Part shown: positions 17,700-26,114 of the stretch, in pieces
How positions within the stretch are numbered: the first letter of the stretch is position 1
Layout of the letters: the number at the start of each line of letters is the position of its first letter
Origin: Streptomyces actinomycinicus
Lineage (GTDB): Bacteria > Actinomycetota > Actinomycetes > Streptomycetales > Streptomycetaceae
Reading direction: 5' to 3'
Assembly (NCBI RefSeq): GCF_016741775.1
Contig: NZ_JAERRK010000008.1
Span: 307,107-371,106, forward strand
Length of the DNA stretch: 64,000 bases
Position numbers and translations under genes: made by a program
Notes under the pieces: generated by a model
The model's input: only the letters and a program-made list of their open reading frames with translations
What the model was told of the DNA's origin: nothing
Database searches by the model: none

Positions 17700-18485
17700 T
17701 CAGCCCGCTCCGGCGAAGTGCTCGGCCACCAGCCCCCGCACCACCTCGATGTCGCACGCGGCCAGCGCGTCCAGCAGAGCCATGTGTTCCGACGCGTCCG
17801 CCACCAGCTCGGCCCGGCTCTGCCGCACCGGCGGCCACTGCGAGCGGCGGTGGAGGTCCTCGGCGATGCGGACCAGCTGCTCGTTGCCGGCGAGGCCGAG
17901 CAGCGCACGGTGGAAGGCCCGGTCGCACTCGGCGTACGTCGCCGCGCAGCCGGTCGCGGCGGCGCGGACCGTCTCCTCGGCGAGCGGCCGCAGCTCGGCC
18001 CACCGCTCCCCCGGCACGGTGCGGGCGAGCCGCAGCATCACCGGCACCTCGATGAGCGCACGCACCTCCGCCAGCTCGGCCAGCTCCCGCGCCCCGCGCC
18101 GGACGACCCGGAAGCCGCGGTTGGGGACGACCTCGACGGCGCCCTCCTGGGCGAGCTGCTGCATGGCCTCCCGCACGGGCGTGGCCGAGACGCCGAAGCG
18201 TTCTCCGAGGACCGGTGCCGAATAGACCTCACCCGGGCGCAGGTCGCCCGTGACGAGCGCGGTGCGCAGCGCGTCGAGGATCTGCCCGCGCACCGAGGAG
18301 CGCTGCACGGCCGCCCGCGGCGCCGGAACCGGCCGCTCGCCGTGCGTGTGCTCGCCCCGCGCCGCAGCGGGCACCGCGCCGTCCCGTTCCCGTGCGGACT
18401 CGCCGGTCCGGGCCGCCGGACGCTGCTGCGCAGGCACCCGGGCGGCGCTCTGCGGCACCGCGGAGCCCTGCACGCCCTGCTTCAC
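17700..18485 (-). CDS. GntR-family (FadR subgroup) transcriptional regulator
   Basis: 261 aa. A disordered Ala/Arg/Pro-rich N-terminus of ~65 residues precedes a GntR winged helix (RGQILDALRTALVTGDLRPGE...APVLGERFGVSATPVREAMQ) and an FCD-type ligand domain with D/H residues (YAECDRAFHRALL, ASEHMALLDAL). Such proteins repress genes and release DNA on binding a small acid. GTG 18485 has AGGAGG 4 nt upstream. An ATG at 18521 is rejected as it overlaps the predicted -10 box. The ligand and target are unknown. Confidence 0.88.
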   Translation of the reverse strand: MKQGVQGSAVPQSAARVPAQQRPAARTGESARERDGAVPAAARGEHTHGERPVPAPRAAVQRSSVRGQILDALRTALVTGDLRPGEVYSAPVLGERFGVSATPVREAMQQLAQEGAVEVVPNRGFRVVRRGARELAELAEVRALIEVPVMLRLARTVPGERWAELRPLAEETVRAAATGCAATYAECDRAFHRALLGLAGNEQLVRIAEDLHRRSQWPPVRQSRAELVADASEHMALLDALAACDIEVVRGLVAEHFAGAG

Positions 18486-18519
18486 GGGTCCTCCTGGCGG
18501 CTTGTCGGCACTTGGGGTC

Positions 18520-18549
18520 ATTAACGACGGGTTGTCGGTTGTCCGTCAA
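18520..18549 (-). promoter_or_regulatory. promoter of the GntR gene
   Basis: TTGACG (18544-18549) and GTTAAT (18520-18525) on the minus strand are 18 bp apart, a good vegetative promoter. Transcription would start near 18513, about 28 nt before GTG 18485. Two GTTGTC-like half sites in the spacer could be an autoregulatory operator. Confidence 0.6.
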
Positions 18550-18596
18550 GCACCATAGGCGGACCGGACGGCAGCGCAAACTCCGAACGAGAGGGC

Positions 18597-18615
18597 CAAG
18601 GGCAGCCTTACCTTA
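18597..18615 (-). promoter_or_regulatory. possible iron box (DmdR-like site)
   Basis: The minus strand TAAGGTAAGGCTGCCCTTG matches the actinobacterial iron-regulator consensus TTAGGTTAGGCTNACCTAA at about 13 of 19 positions. No siderophore or iron gene is adjacent, so this may be chance. Confidence 0.25.
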
Positions 18616-19111
18616 ATCACCACGGTCTCTGATCGAGGACGCGCCGGAGGGCCGGAGGCCCGTCATGCCCGCTGCCGCCTCGCGGCGGACGGCGGGCCCG
18701 CCCGGCTTCCGGTCACCGCCCCCTGCTCCCGCGCCGCCGGGTCCCACGGCCGCCCGTGACGCATGTCTCGTACGACTGTCCCCTAAGCCTAAGATCATCG
18801 CCGCGCGCCCGCCCGTCCCCGCGGACCGCCCGCGCCCGGCATCGGCCCTGCCCGGCCCGGCCCCGCATCGGCCCGGCGGCCGAATTCACGGCTTCCTCAT
18901 CCGCCGCAGGAACTTTCGACGGAACCACCCGTACGGGTAGTCTTAATCGAACTCAACTCCCGCCCCTCACGCGGCAGTTCGAGCAGAACGCCGCCCTGGG
19001 CATCCCCCTCGCACTTCATTGGCGGCCTCTTGCCCCGAAACCCCCTGAGGGCCGTCGGGAGTGGGCCACTATGGCGGGCGTTACGCCCCATCCCAATGCA
19101 AGGGACCCCTG

Positions 19112-20161
19112 ATGAGATTGACCGACATATCGCTGAACTGGCTGCTTCCCGGCGCCGTACTGCTCCTGGGCATGCTGGTGGCGGTGGCGGTGCTCGCGCG
19201 CGGCAAGCGCTCCTCCGGGGAGAACGCGAGCGCGGACGACTCGTGGGAGCGAAGCGAGGAGCGGCGGCGGCGCAAGGAGGCCATCTACGGCACGGCCTCC
19301 TACGTGCTCCTGTTCTGCTGTGCGGCGGTCGCGGCCGCCCTGTCCTTCCACGGGCTCGTCGGCTTCGGCGAACAGAACCTGGGACTGACCGACGGCTGGC
19401 AGTACCTCGTGCCGTTCGGTCTGGACGGTGCGGCGATGTTCTGCTCCGTGCTCGCGGTGCGCGAGGCCAGCCACGGTGACGCGGCACTCGGCTCCCGGAT
19501 ACTGGTCTGGCTCTTCGCCGCGGCGGCGGCCTGGTTCAACTGGGTGCACGCACCACGAGGCGTGGGGCACGCCGGCGCTCCGCAGTTCTTCTCCGGCATG
19601 TCGCTGTCGGCGGCCGTGCTCTTCGACCGGGCGCTGAAGCAGACCCGCCGGGCGGCGTTGCGCGAGCAGGGCCTGGTGCCGCGTCCGCTCCCGCAGATCC
19701 GGATCGTCCGCTGGGTCCGGGCACCCCGCGAGACCTACAAGGCCTGGTCGCTGATGCTCCTGGAGGGCGTGCGCAGCCTCGACGAAGCGGTCGAGGAGGT
19801 CCGCGAGGACAAGCGGCAGAAGGACGAGACCCGGCAGCGGCGGCGCGACCAGCAGCGCGTGGAGCGCGCCCAGCTGAAGGCGATCAGCCGCGGCCACCGC
19901 GGCTTCGTCGGCCGGGGCACGGGCCGGCAGGTCGAGGTCGAGGTGCAGGCGGTCGAGCGCGGCCCCGCCCCGGCTACCGCGGAGCCTGCCATATCGACCG
20001 CGGAGCAACTGCCCGTACGCGCTCGGCCCTCCCTGCGGCCGGTCCGCCACGGAGCTGACCCGGTGACCGTCGACCTCACCGCGGAGGACGACACCATGGC
20101 CCTGCCGCGGCTGGACTCCTTGGAGCGCAAGCTCAAGGACCTGGAGCAGCAGTTCGGCTGA
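19112..20161 (+). CDS. DUF2637 membrane protein
   Basis: 349 aa from ATG 19112 with AGGG 8 nt upstream. Hydrophobic segments lie at about residues 9-29, 66-86, 100-118 and 132-150; the GLDGAAMFCSVLAVREA region and the basic tail beyond RALKQTRR match DUF2637, related to Spd (plasmid spread) proteins in Streptomyces. The last ~150 residues are charged and probably cytoplasmic, with a coiled-coil-like EEVREDKRQKDETRQRRRDQ stretch. Function is unknown; plasmid relatives take part in intramycelial transfer. No other conjugation gene is seen nearby, so a chromosomal housekeeping role is likely. Confidence 0.82.
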   Translation: MRLTDISLNWLLPGAVLLLGMLVAVAVLARGKRSSGENASADDSWERSEERRRRKEAIYGTASYVLLFCCAAVAAALSFHGLVGFGEQNLGLTDGWQYLVPFGLDGAAMFCSVLAVREASHGDAALGSRILVWLFAAAAAWFNWVHAPRGVGHAGAPQFFSGMSLSAAVLFDRALKQTRRAALREQGLVPRPLPQIRIVRWVRAPRETYKAWSLMLLEGVRSLDEAVEEVREDKRQKDETRQRRRDQQRVERAQLKAISRGHRGFVGRGTGRQVEVEVQAVERGPAPATAEPAISTAEQLPVRARPSLRPVRHGADPVTVDLTAEDDTMALPRLDSLERKLKDLEQQFG

Positions 20162-20211
20162 CCGCCCGGTGACCCGACGACGCGGGCCCGCGGCCGGACA
20201 CCCCGGAACGA

Positions 20212-20238
20212 GGGGTGTGACCAGGCGGGTCACACCCC
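20212..20238. terminator. bidirectional terminator between convergent genes
   Basis: An 11-bp perfect stem GGGGTGTGACC with a 5-nt loop lies midway between the convergent stops at 20161 and 20259. Confidence 0.8.
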
Positions 20239-20258
20239 CGTCCTGTCACCGTCCCGGC

Positions 20259-20702
20259 TCAGGCGGCCTCGGCGCCGAGTACGAACCACACCGACTTGCC
20301 CACCCTGTGCGGCCGTACCCCCCAGGAGTCGGCGAGGGACTGCACCAGGACCAGGCCCCGGCCGTGGGTGTCGTCGTTCGTGTCGGGGGCCCGCGGCTCG
20401 GGTCTGCGGCCCACGAAGTCACGTACCTCCACGCGCAGTCCACCGGGTTCCACGACGGCCGTGAGGACCGCGTCGTCGTCGGTGTGGACGAGGGCGTTGG
20501 TGACCAGTTCGCTGGCGAGCAGTTCGGCGATCTCCGAGCGGCCGGGCTTGCCCCAGTGCCGCAGCAGTTCGCGCAGCTCCCGGCGGGCTTCCGGCACCGC
20601 CCTGAGATCGGCCCGGCCAAGCCTGCGCCGGAACCGCCGCGCGTGATCGGTGATGGTGTCGGCCTGTTCCCCCGTATTCGCCGAGGAGGCCCCTGCGGTC
20701 AT
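20259..20702 (-). CDS. HATPase_c ATP-binding regulatory protein
   Basis: 147 aa. The GHKL ATPase fold of anti-sigma-factor-type kinases is shown by the N box ELVTNALVHTDD, a G1-like VEVRDFVG segment and a lid HGRGLVLVQSLADSWGV. In Streptomyces dozens of such short proteins exist; some bind sigma factors or anti-anti-sigma factors, but most have no assigned partner. ATG 20702 is chosen because GAGGGGG lies 7 nt upstream; an ATG at 20732 would add 10 residues. No sigma or anti-anti-sigma gene is adjacent. It converges on the DUF2637 gene. Confidence 0.85.
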   Translation of the reverse strand: MTAGASSANTGEQADTITDHARRFRRRLGRADLRAVPEARRELRELLRHWGKPGRSEIAELLASELVTNALVHTDDDAVLTAVVEPGGLRVEVRDFVGRRPEPRAPDTNDDTHGRGLVLVQSLADSWGVRPHRVGKSVWFVLGAEAA

Positions 20703-21080
20703 GGGACCGCCCCCTCGTGCCTGCCTCTTCATGACCCCCGCCTGCACGCCGCCGGACCCTGCCCCTCCTGGTCGAACACGTTCACGGGGGGATGCTTGCC
20801 CAGCGGGCTCACGGGCAGTCATCGGGTGTGCCCGATGACCGGTGGTTCGGCCACGGCGGCGGCTCACCGCACCGGCGCCACGGGGCCGCGATCCCCGTCC
20901 AGCGGGCCCCCGGACCCCCGCCGGGCCGCCACTGACGCCCCGTGAAGGCAGCGAAGCTGCGCCCGGCACGGGCGGTCGGCATACCGTCACGGGTCGTGAA
21001 ACTGGCCGAAATCCACTCCCTCCGACGCGTCCGCGGAGCCGTCGGCACCGGTGGTGCCGACGGGGGGGGGACACCTTCTC
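20703..21080. other. 378-bp intergenic region
   Basis: Contains the upstream region of the HATPase gene and the poxB terminator. A run of nine G bases lies at 21062-21070. No credible gene is seen. Confidence 0.6.
21039..21063 (-). terminator. terminator of the poxB-like gene
   Basis: A perfect 11-bp stem CCGTCGGCACC with a 3-nt loop lies 18 nt after the stop codon and is preceded on the minus strand by a C-run. Confidence 0.8.
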
Positions 21081-22823
21081 CTACGGCCGGGGCACGTTGC
21101 GCAGGTTGGAGCGGGCCATCTGGAGCATGCGCCCGACGCCACCGTCCAGCACCATCTTCGAGGCGGACAGGGCGAACCCGGTGACCATCTCCGCGCTGAT
21201 CTTCGGTGGGATGGACAGGGCGTTGGGGTCGGTGACGATGTCCACCAGGGCCGGTCCCTTGTGCCGGAAGGCGTCCTTGAGCGCCCCGGCGAGCTGCTTG
21301 GGCTTCTCCACCCGGATCCCGTAGGCGCCGCAGGCCCGGGCGACGGCGGCGAAGTCGGGGTTGGTGTTGGCGGTGCCGTAGGAGGGCAGTCCGGCGACCA
21401 GCATCTCCAACTCGACCATTCCGAGGGAGGAGTTGTTGAACAGTACGACCTTGACCGGCAGGTCGTACTGGACGAGCGTCAGGAAGTCGCCCATCAGCAT
21501 GGAGAACCCGCCGTCGCCCGACATGGACACCACCTGCCGGCGCCGGTCGGTGAACTGGGCGCCGATCGCCATCGGCAGCGCGTTCGCCATCGATCCGTGC
21601 GAGAACGAACCGATGATCCGGCGGCGGCCGTTGGGCGAGATGTACCGGGCGGCCCAGACGTTGCACATCCCGGTGTCGACGGTGAAGACCGCGGAGTCGT
21701 CGGCGATCTCGTCGAGCACGGCGGCCACGTACTCGGGGTGGATCGGGACGTGCTTCCCGACCTTCCGGGTGTACGCCTTGACCACACCCTCCAGCGCGTC
21801 GGCGTGTTTGTTCAGCATCCGGTCGAGGAACCGCCGGCCGGTCTTCTCCCGCACCCGCGGGATCAGGCAGCGCAGCGTCTCGCGGACGTCGCCCCACACC
21901 GCGAGGTCGAGCCGGGACCGGCGGCCGAGCACCTCGGGCCGGACGTCGACCTGGACGATCCGCACGTCGTCCGGCAGGAAGGCGTTGTACGGGAAGTCGG
22001 TGCCGAGCAGGATCAGCAGGTCGCACTCGTGCGTGGCCTCGTAGGCGGCGCCGTAGCCGAGCAGTCCGCTCATACCGACGTCGTACGGGTTGTCGTACTG
22101 GATGAATTCCTTGCCCCTGAGGGCGTGGCCCACGGGGGACTTGATCTTCCCGGCGAACTCCATCACCTCGGCGTGGGCCCCGGCCGTGCCTCTGCCGCAG
22201 AACAGGGTGACCTTCCCGGCCGCGTCGATCATCTCCACCAGCCGGTCGATCTCGGCGTCGCCGGGCCGGACGGTGGGCCGGGAGGTGACGAGGGCGCTCC
22301 GGGCCGCCTTCTCGGGGGCGGGTTCGGCGGCGATGTCGCCGGGCAGCGCGACCACGCTCACCCCGCTGCGGCCGACCGCGTGCTGGATGGCGGTCTGCAG
22401 CAGCCTGGGCATCTGTTTCGGGCTGGAGACCAGCTCGCAGTAGTGGCTGCACTCCTGGAAAAGCCGGTCCGGGTGGGTCTCCTGGAAGTAGCCGAGGCCG
22501 ATCTCGCCGGACGGGATGTGCGAGGCGAGGGCCAGGACCGGAGCCATGGAGCGGTGGGCGTCGTAGAGGCCGTTGACGAGGTGCAGGTTGCCCGGACCGC
22601 AGGAGCCGGCGCAGGCGGCCAGCTTCCCGGTGATCTGAGCCTCGGCGCCGGCCGCGAAGGCCGCGGTCTCCTCGTGGCGTACGTGGATCCAGTCGATGGC
22701 GGAGTTGCGGCGGACGGCGTCCACCACCGGGTTGAGGCTGTCGCCGACGACGCCGTAGAGGTGGCGCACTCCGGCGCGGACGAGGATGTCGACGAACTGC
22801 TCGGCGACGCTCTGCTTGGCCAT
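21081..22823 (-). CDS. thiamine-diphosphate-dependent pyruvate oxidase/dehydrogenase (PoxB-like)
   Basis: 580 aa, the usual size for PoxB. N-terminal Pyr domain with the activating Glu in VRHEETAAFAAGAEA, a central domain around GRGTAGAHAEV, and C-terminal TPP domain with the GDGGFSML...NNSS metal/diphosphate motif. PoxB-type enzymes decarboxylate pyruvate to acetate and CO2 and pass electrons to quinones at the membrane. The similar acetolactate synthase family is possible, but FAD/quinone PoxB-like features and the gene context make pyruvate oxidation more likely. ATG 22823 follows a GGGGCAGACGAGAG purine stretch. It lies 72 bp after the PP2C gene on the same strand. Confidence 0.88.
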   Translation of the reverse strand: MAKQSVAEQFVDILVRAGVRHLYGVVGDSLNPVVDAVRRNSAIDWIHVRHEETAAFAAGAEAQITGKLAACAGSCGPGNLHLVNGLYDAHRSMAPVLALASHIPSGEIGLGYFQETHPDRLFQECSHYCELVSSPKQMPRLLQTAIQHAVGRSGVSVVALPGDIAAEPAPEKAARSALVTSRPTVRPGDAEIDRLVEMIDAAGKVTLFCGRGTAGAHAEVMEFAGKIKSPVGHALRGKEFIQYDNPYDVGMSGLLGYGAAYEATHECDLLILLGTDFPYNAFLPDDVRIVQVDVRPEVLGRRSRLDLAVWGDVRETLRCLIPRVREKTGRRFLDRMLNKHADALEGVVKAYTRKVGKHVPIHPEYVAAVLDEIADDSAVFTVDTGMCNVWAARYISPNGRRRIIGSFSHGSMANALPMAIGAQFTDRRRQVVSMSGDGGFSMLMGDFLTLVQYDLPVKVVLFNNSSLGMVELEMLVAGLPSYGTANTNPDFAAVARACGAYGIRVEKPKQLAGALKDAFRHKGPALVDIVTDPNALSIPPKISAEMVTGFALSASKMVLDGGVGRMLQMARSNLRNVPRP

Positions 22824-22895
22824 GGCTCTCGTCTGCCCCTTCGCTGTCCCGGGATACGGCCGCCCTCCCGTTCCATCAATCCACAGGGGCTCCCG

Positions 22896-24431
22896 TTACG
22901 CCTCCCACACGGCCGCCGCCGTACGGTCGTCGGCGTACCCCTTCACCCGTACCTGGGCGTCGGCGAGGAACGCGGCGAGGCCCGGTGGCGTACGGCCGGA
23001 CCAGCGGCGGGTCAGATAGGCGCAGAGGGCGGGCTCGCCGCGCAGCGGGTCGGCGAGGCCCGCGCTGCACATCACCAGGGCATCACCCGGCCGGGCTACC
23101 GAGGCGCGGAACCGGAAGGGCTCGCGGGGTGGCGGGACGGGGTCGCCCGCCCGGGGATGCGGGGCCGGGGCGGGCTCGTAGGGGCTGGGCGGGGTGGGGA
23201 TGCCGAGATCCATCGTCAGCCGGTCGCCCTCGGGCGTCTGCTCCGGCGGGGAGCCGGAGCCGGTGACGGGGGCTCCGGTGGTGCCGGCGGGCGGCACGGT
23301 CGGCTCGATGTCCTGCCAGGCGCCGTCCCGCAGCCGGAACAGGCCGCCGTCGCCGACGCCGAAGAACACGCGGGTACGGCAGTCCGGGTCGGCCGGCAGG
23401 AGCAGACAGCGCAGGCTCGCCGTGTACTCCTCGGGGGCGAGGCCCTGTTCGGCCGCGCTCGCGCGGAGCCTGCCGATGCTGCGGTCGGTGAGCCGGTGCA
23501 GGCCGGACTTCAGGTCGCCGCGGCGGGCCGCGCGGATGTCCGCCACGAGCCGCTGGTGGCTGCGGCCCACGGCCCGCCCGATCCACCGGCACGCCTCGGC
23601 CGCCGCCAGGTGCGCGCCCGGCGTGGCCCGCGCACCGGTGGCCATCGCGACGAGGACCAGCGCCTGCTCCCCCGCCCCGAACCGCGCGGTGAGCAGGGCG
23701 TCGCGGCGCGGCTCGCCCCGGTAGCGGGCGGAGTCGCCGCGCAGCGACACGGCCCGCAGCGTGCACGCCCCGTACCGGGCGCCGTCCAGGACGGTGTCGG
23801 AGACCAGTTCGTCCAGTCCGTCCGGGTCGGCGAGGGGGAGCGCGGTGGGCTCGGGGTCGTAGGTGGGCGGCCCGGATCCGACGTAGTCGACGGAGGCGGC
23901 CGGGTGCGTGGATGCCGACGACGCCGTGGGTTCGACCGGCTCCGGCGCCGCAGGAACAGGAGGAGGAGGAGGGGGAGGGGGAGGGGGAAGAGGAGGGGGA
24001 TCGCGGGGGTCCTGGGGCGCCGGGGTGGGCCCTGCGGGGCCCGCGGGCGTTCGGGAGGGCTGCGGTGGGGTCGTGGGCGCGGTGCGCTGTGCGGGTACCT
24101 CCGCTTCCCGGAGCGCCGGTCCCTGCGTACGGGTACCGCCCCCGTCCGCGCCCCCGTCGTCCCGCCAGTCCGCGTCGTCCCGCCTGCCCCCGTCGTCCCG
24201 CCGGTCCGCGGCGCCCGGCCCGCTCCTGTCCTCCCGCCCGTCCGCGTCGTCCCACCCGTCCGTCGCCGGTGTCGCGGGCGGCCGGCCGGCCACCGCGTTC
24301 CGCGCCGAGGCGAAACGGTCGTCCAGGGAATCGGGCGCTGCCGTCGGACCCGTGTCCTGGGTGGAGTCGTCGTACAGCTGCCCCCACCAGTCGTCCTCGG
24401 GACGGACAGGTCTTCCCCCCTGTTGGCTCAT
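22896..24431 (-). CDS. PP2C-like protein phosphatase with proline-rich N-terminus
   Basis: 511 aa. About the first 240 residues are disordered: acidic, Gly/Asp/Arg-rich, then a polyproline run. The remaining part is a PP2C-type fold: a GDSARYRGEPRRDALLTARFG strand pair, GVGDGGLFRLRDG and SAGLADPLRG. Several metal-binding Asp positions are poorly recognisable, so activity is uncertain; such proteins are common beside Streptomyces Ser/Thr kinases. ATG 24431 is the first start after a non-coding stretch; GACAAT lies 7 nt upstream and there is no ribosome site. The PP2C gene may be co-transcribed with poxB. Confidence 0.8.
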   Translation of the reverse strand: MSQQGGRPVRPEDDWWGQLYDDSTQDTGPTAAPDSLDDRFASARNAVAGRPPATPATDGWDDADGREDRSGPGAADRRDDGGRRDDADWRDDGGADGGGTRTQGPALREAEVPAQRTAPTTPPQPSRTPAGPAGPTPAPQDPRDPPPLPPPPPPPPPPVPAAPEPVEPTASSASTHPAASVDYVGSGPPTYDPEPTALPLADPDGLDELVSDTVLDGARYGACTLRAVSLRGDSARYRGEPRRDALLTARFGAGEQALVLVAMATGARATPGAHLAAAEACRWIGRAVGRSHQRLVADIRAARRGDLKSGLHRLTDRSIGRLRASAAEQGLAPEEYTASLRCLLLPADPDCRTRVFFGVGDGGLFRLRDGAWQDIEPTVPPAGTTGAPVTGSGSPPEQTPEGDRLTMDLGIPTPPSPYEPAPAPHPRAGDPVPPPREPFRFRASVARPGDALVMCSAGLADPLRGEPALCAYLTRRWSGRTPPGLAAFLADAQVRVKGYADDRTAAAVWEA

Positions 24432-24556
24432 GCCCGTAATTGTCCACCGCACGGGCCCCGGGAAAACGGGGCATCGGGAAAATCCGGCGCCCCCGGCCGT
24501 CGCGAACGTCATGTCGGGTGAGCGACTGAACAGACGTACGAGGGGCCGCTGATGGC

Positions 24557-24596
24557 CGCCGGGCGGCCCCACCCCCCACGGGAGGACCGCCCGGCG
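24557..24596. terminator. orphan hairpin 1
   Basis: Perfect 10-bp arms CGCCGGGCGG and complement with a 20-nt loop. Confidence 0.5.
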
Positions 24597-24605
24597 ACGT
24601 GTGAA

Positions 24606-24659
24606 GTGGCCCGGCCCCGGATCCCCTCCGTGTGCGTGGACACGTCCGGGCCGGGCCAC
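24606..24659. terminator. orphan hairpin 2
   Basis: Perfect 12-bp arms GTGGCCCGGCCC and complement, with an inner GGA/TCC pair extending the stem. Confidence 0.5.
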
Positions 24660-24894
24660 GGTCCGTGCTGACCGGGCGTCCTCGACGGAGGCCGGTCGGC
24701 AGGCCGGATCATGGCTGGTTTTCCTGGGACGCGGCTGGGGGCCGGGGTCATGGCCGGGCGTCCTGCGGTGCTGCCACCTTGGCAGAGTCCCCACCGGTAC
24801 GGCGATGATGTGCGGCGGCGGGTTTGCGCCGTGGCCGGTTTCCGCCAGGCCGTGCCGCTTCCGTCGGTCGGTGCACAGGGAGGGACGCAAAACG

Positions 24895-25884
24895 ATGCTG
24901 GCAGCGATAGGGCTGGACGACACGCACGAGGCGGCGTACCGGGCGCTGGTGTCCCTGGGCGCGGCCGACGTGGCCGATCTGGCGCGGCGCCTGACGCTGG
25001 CCGAGCAGGACACCGAGCGGGCGCTGCGCCGGCTGGAGCGGCAGGGCCTGGCGGCCCAGTCCTCGGCACGGCCGGGCCGCTGGGTGGCGGCGCCGCCCGG
25101 GGTGGCACTGGGCGCGCTGCTCACCCAGCAGCGGCACGAGCTGGAGAAGGCGGAGCTGGCTGCGGCGCTGCTCGCGGAGGAGTACCGGGCGGCGGCGGCC
25201 GAACCGGCGGTGCACGATCTGGTCGAGGTGGTGACCGGCGCCCCGGCGGTCGCCCAGCGTTTCCTCCAGCTCCAGCTGGGCGCGGCCGAGGAGGTGTGCG
25301 CGCTGGTGACCGGCAACCCGGTCGTCGTGTCCGGCACGGAGAACGAGGCCGAGGCGCAGGCGGCCGGGCGCGGGGTGCGCTACCGGGTGGTGGTGGAGCG
25401 CGCGGTACTGGACCTGCCGCACGGGCTGACCGAGCTGTCGGCGGCGCTCGGCCGGGACGAGCGGGTGCGGGTGGTGGACCGGGTGCCGACGAAACTGGTG
25501 GTGGCCGACCGCTCGCTGGCGATGGTGCCGCTGACCTCGCGGACGGCGGAGCCGGCGGCGCTGGTGGTGCACGCCAGCGGGCTGCTGGAGCTGCTCGCGG
25601 GGCTGTTCGAGTCGGTGTGGCGCGAGGCGCTGCCGCTGCGCCTGGGCGTCGCGGGGGTGCCCGAGGAGCGGCCGGACGGCCCGGACGCCACCGACTTGGA
25701 GGTGCTGTCGCTGCTCCTGGCGGGGCTGACCGACGCGAGTGTGGCGAAACAGCTCGGCCTGGGCCTGAGGACCGTACAGCGCCGGGTGCGGCGACTGATG
25801 GAGCTGGCCGGGGTGACGACCCGCATGCAGCTGGGCTGGCACGCCTGGGAACGCGGCTGGGTGACCCGGGAAGAATCTCGCTGA
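24895..25884 (+). CDS. TrmB-like/LuxR-type transcriptional regulator
   Basis: 329 aa from ATG 24895 with GGGAGGG about 10 nt upstream. The N-terminal ~60 residues form a winged-helix-like start (LDDTHEAAYRALVSLGAADVADLARRL...RALRRLERQGL), similar to TrmB regulators. The C-terminus is a LuxR-type helix-turn-helix (EVLSLLLAGLTDASVAKQLGLGLRTVQRRVRRLMELAGVTTR). The middle has a PLD-like ligand region. This arrangement is common among orphan Streptomyces regulators. Ligand and targets are unknown. Confidence 0.85.
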   Translation: MLAAIGLDDTHEAAYRALVSLGAADVADLARRLTLAEQDTERALRRLERQGLAAQSSARPGRWVAAPPGVALGALLTQQRHELEKAELAAALLAEEYRAAAAEPAVHDLVEVVTGAPAVAQRFLQLQLGAAEEVCALVTGNPVVVSGTENEAEAQAAGRGVRYRVVVERAVLDLPHGLTELSAALGRDERVRVVDRVPTKLVVADRSLAMVPLTSRTAEPAALVVHASGLLELLAGLFESVWREALPLRLGVAGVPEERPDGPDATDLEVLSLLLAGLTDASVAKQLGLGLRTVQRRVRRLMELAGVTTRMQLGWHAWERGWVTREESR

Positions 25885-25950
25885 CCTGCGCCCGCGTCCG
25901 TTCCCCGGGCGCGCGGCCGCGACCGGCGGGCACCGCAGCACGCGGTGGAC

Positions 25951-26114
25951 CCCGCCGGAGGCATGCGGTCAGCGGGCCGGGCGCGGCGAACCCCGCCGGA
26001 GGCATGCGGTCAGCGGGCCGGGCGCGGCGAACCCCGCCGGAGGCATGCGGTCAGCGGGCCGGGCGCGGCGGACCCCGCCGGAGGCGTGCGGTCAGCGGGC
26101 CGGGGCGCGGAGGA
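25951..26114. repeat. four tandem 41-bp repeats at the 3' end of the SGNH hydrolase gene
   Basis: CCCGCCGGAGGCATGCGGTC recurs at 25951, 25992, 26033 and 26074, exactly 41 bp apart. The fourth copy covers the stop codon (TCAGCGGGCCG on the plus strand) of the minus-strand SGNH gene. Confidence 0.9.

Larger units (their letters stand above)
18486..19111. other. 626-bp intergenic region
   Basis: Holds the GntR promoter (18520-18549) and an iron-box-like motif near 18597-18615. A second AAGCCTAAG stretch near 18785 is weakly similar. Possible short reading frames here lack ribosome sites and protein-like composition. I see no gene. Confidence 0.6.
24432..24894. other. 463-bp divergent intergenic region with two strong hairpins
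   Basis: Lies between the PP2C gene (minus) and a regulator gene (plus). Two hairpins occur at 24557-24596 and 24606-24659. No annotated gene ends here, so the hairpins may belong to an unannotated short transcript. Confidence 0.6.

Noticed and set aside
16444..18524. Long open frames running through the 80-bp repeats
   Set aside because: They are shadows of the TPR-like gene and of GC-rich repeats; no start with ribosome site and no protein-like composition.
18665..18940. 91-codon frame in the GntR-DUF2637 gap
   Set aside because: Pro/Ala/Arg-rich with no ribosome site; looks like GC-driven open frame.
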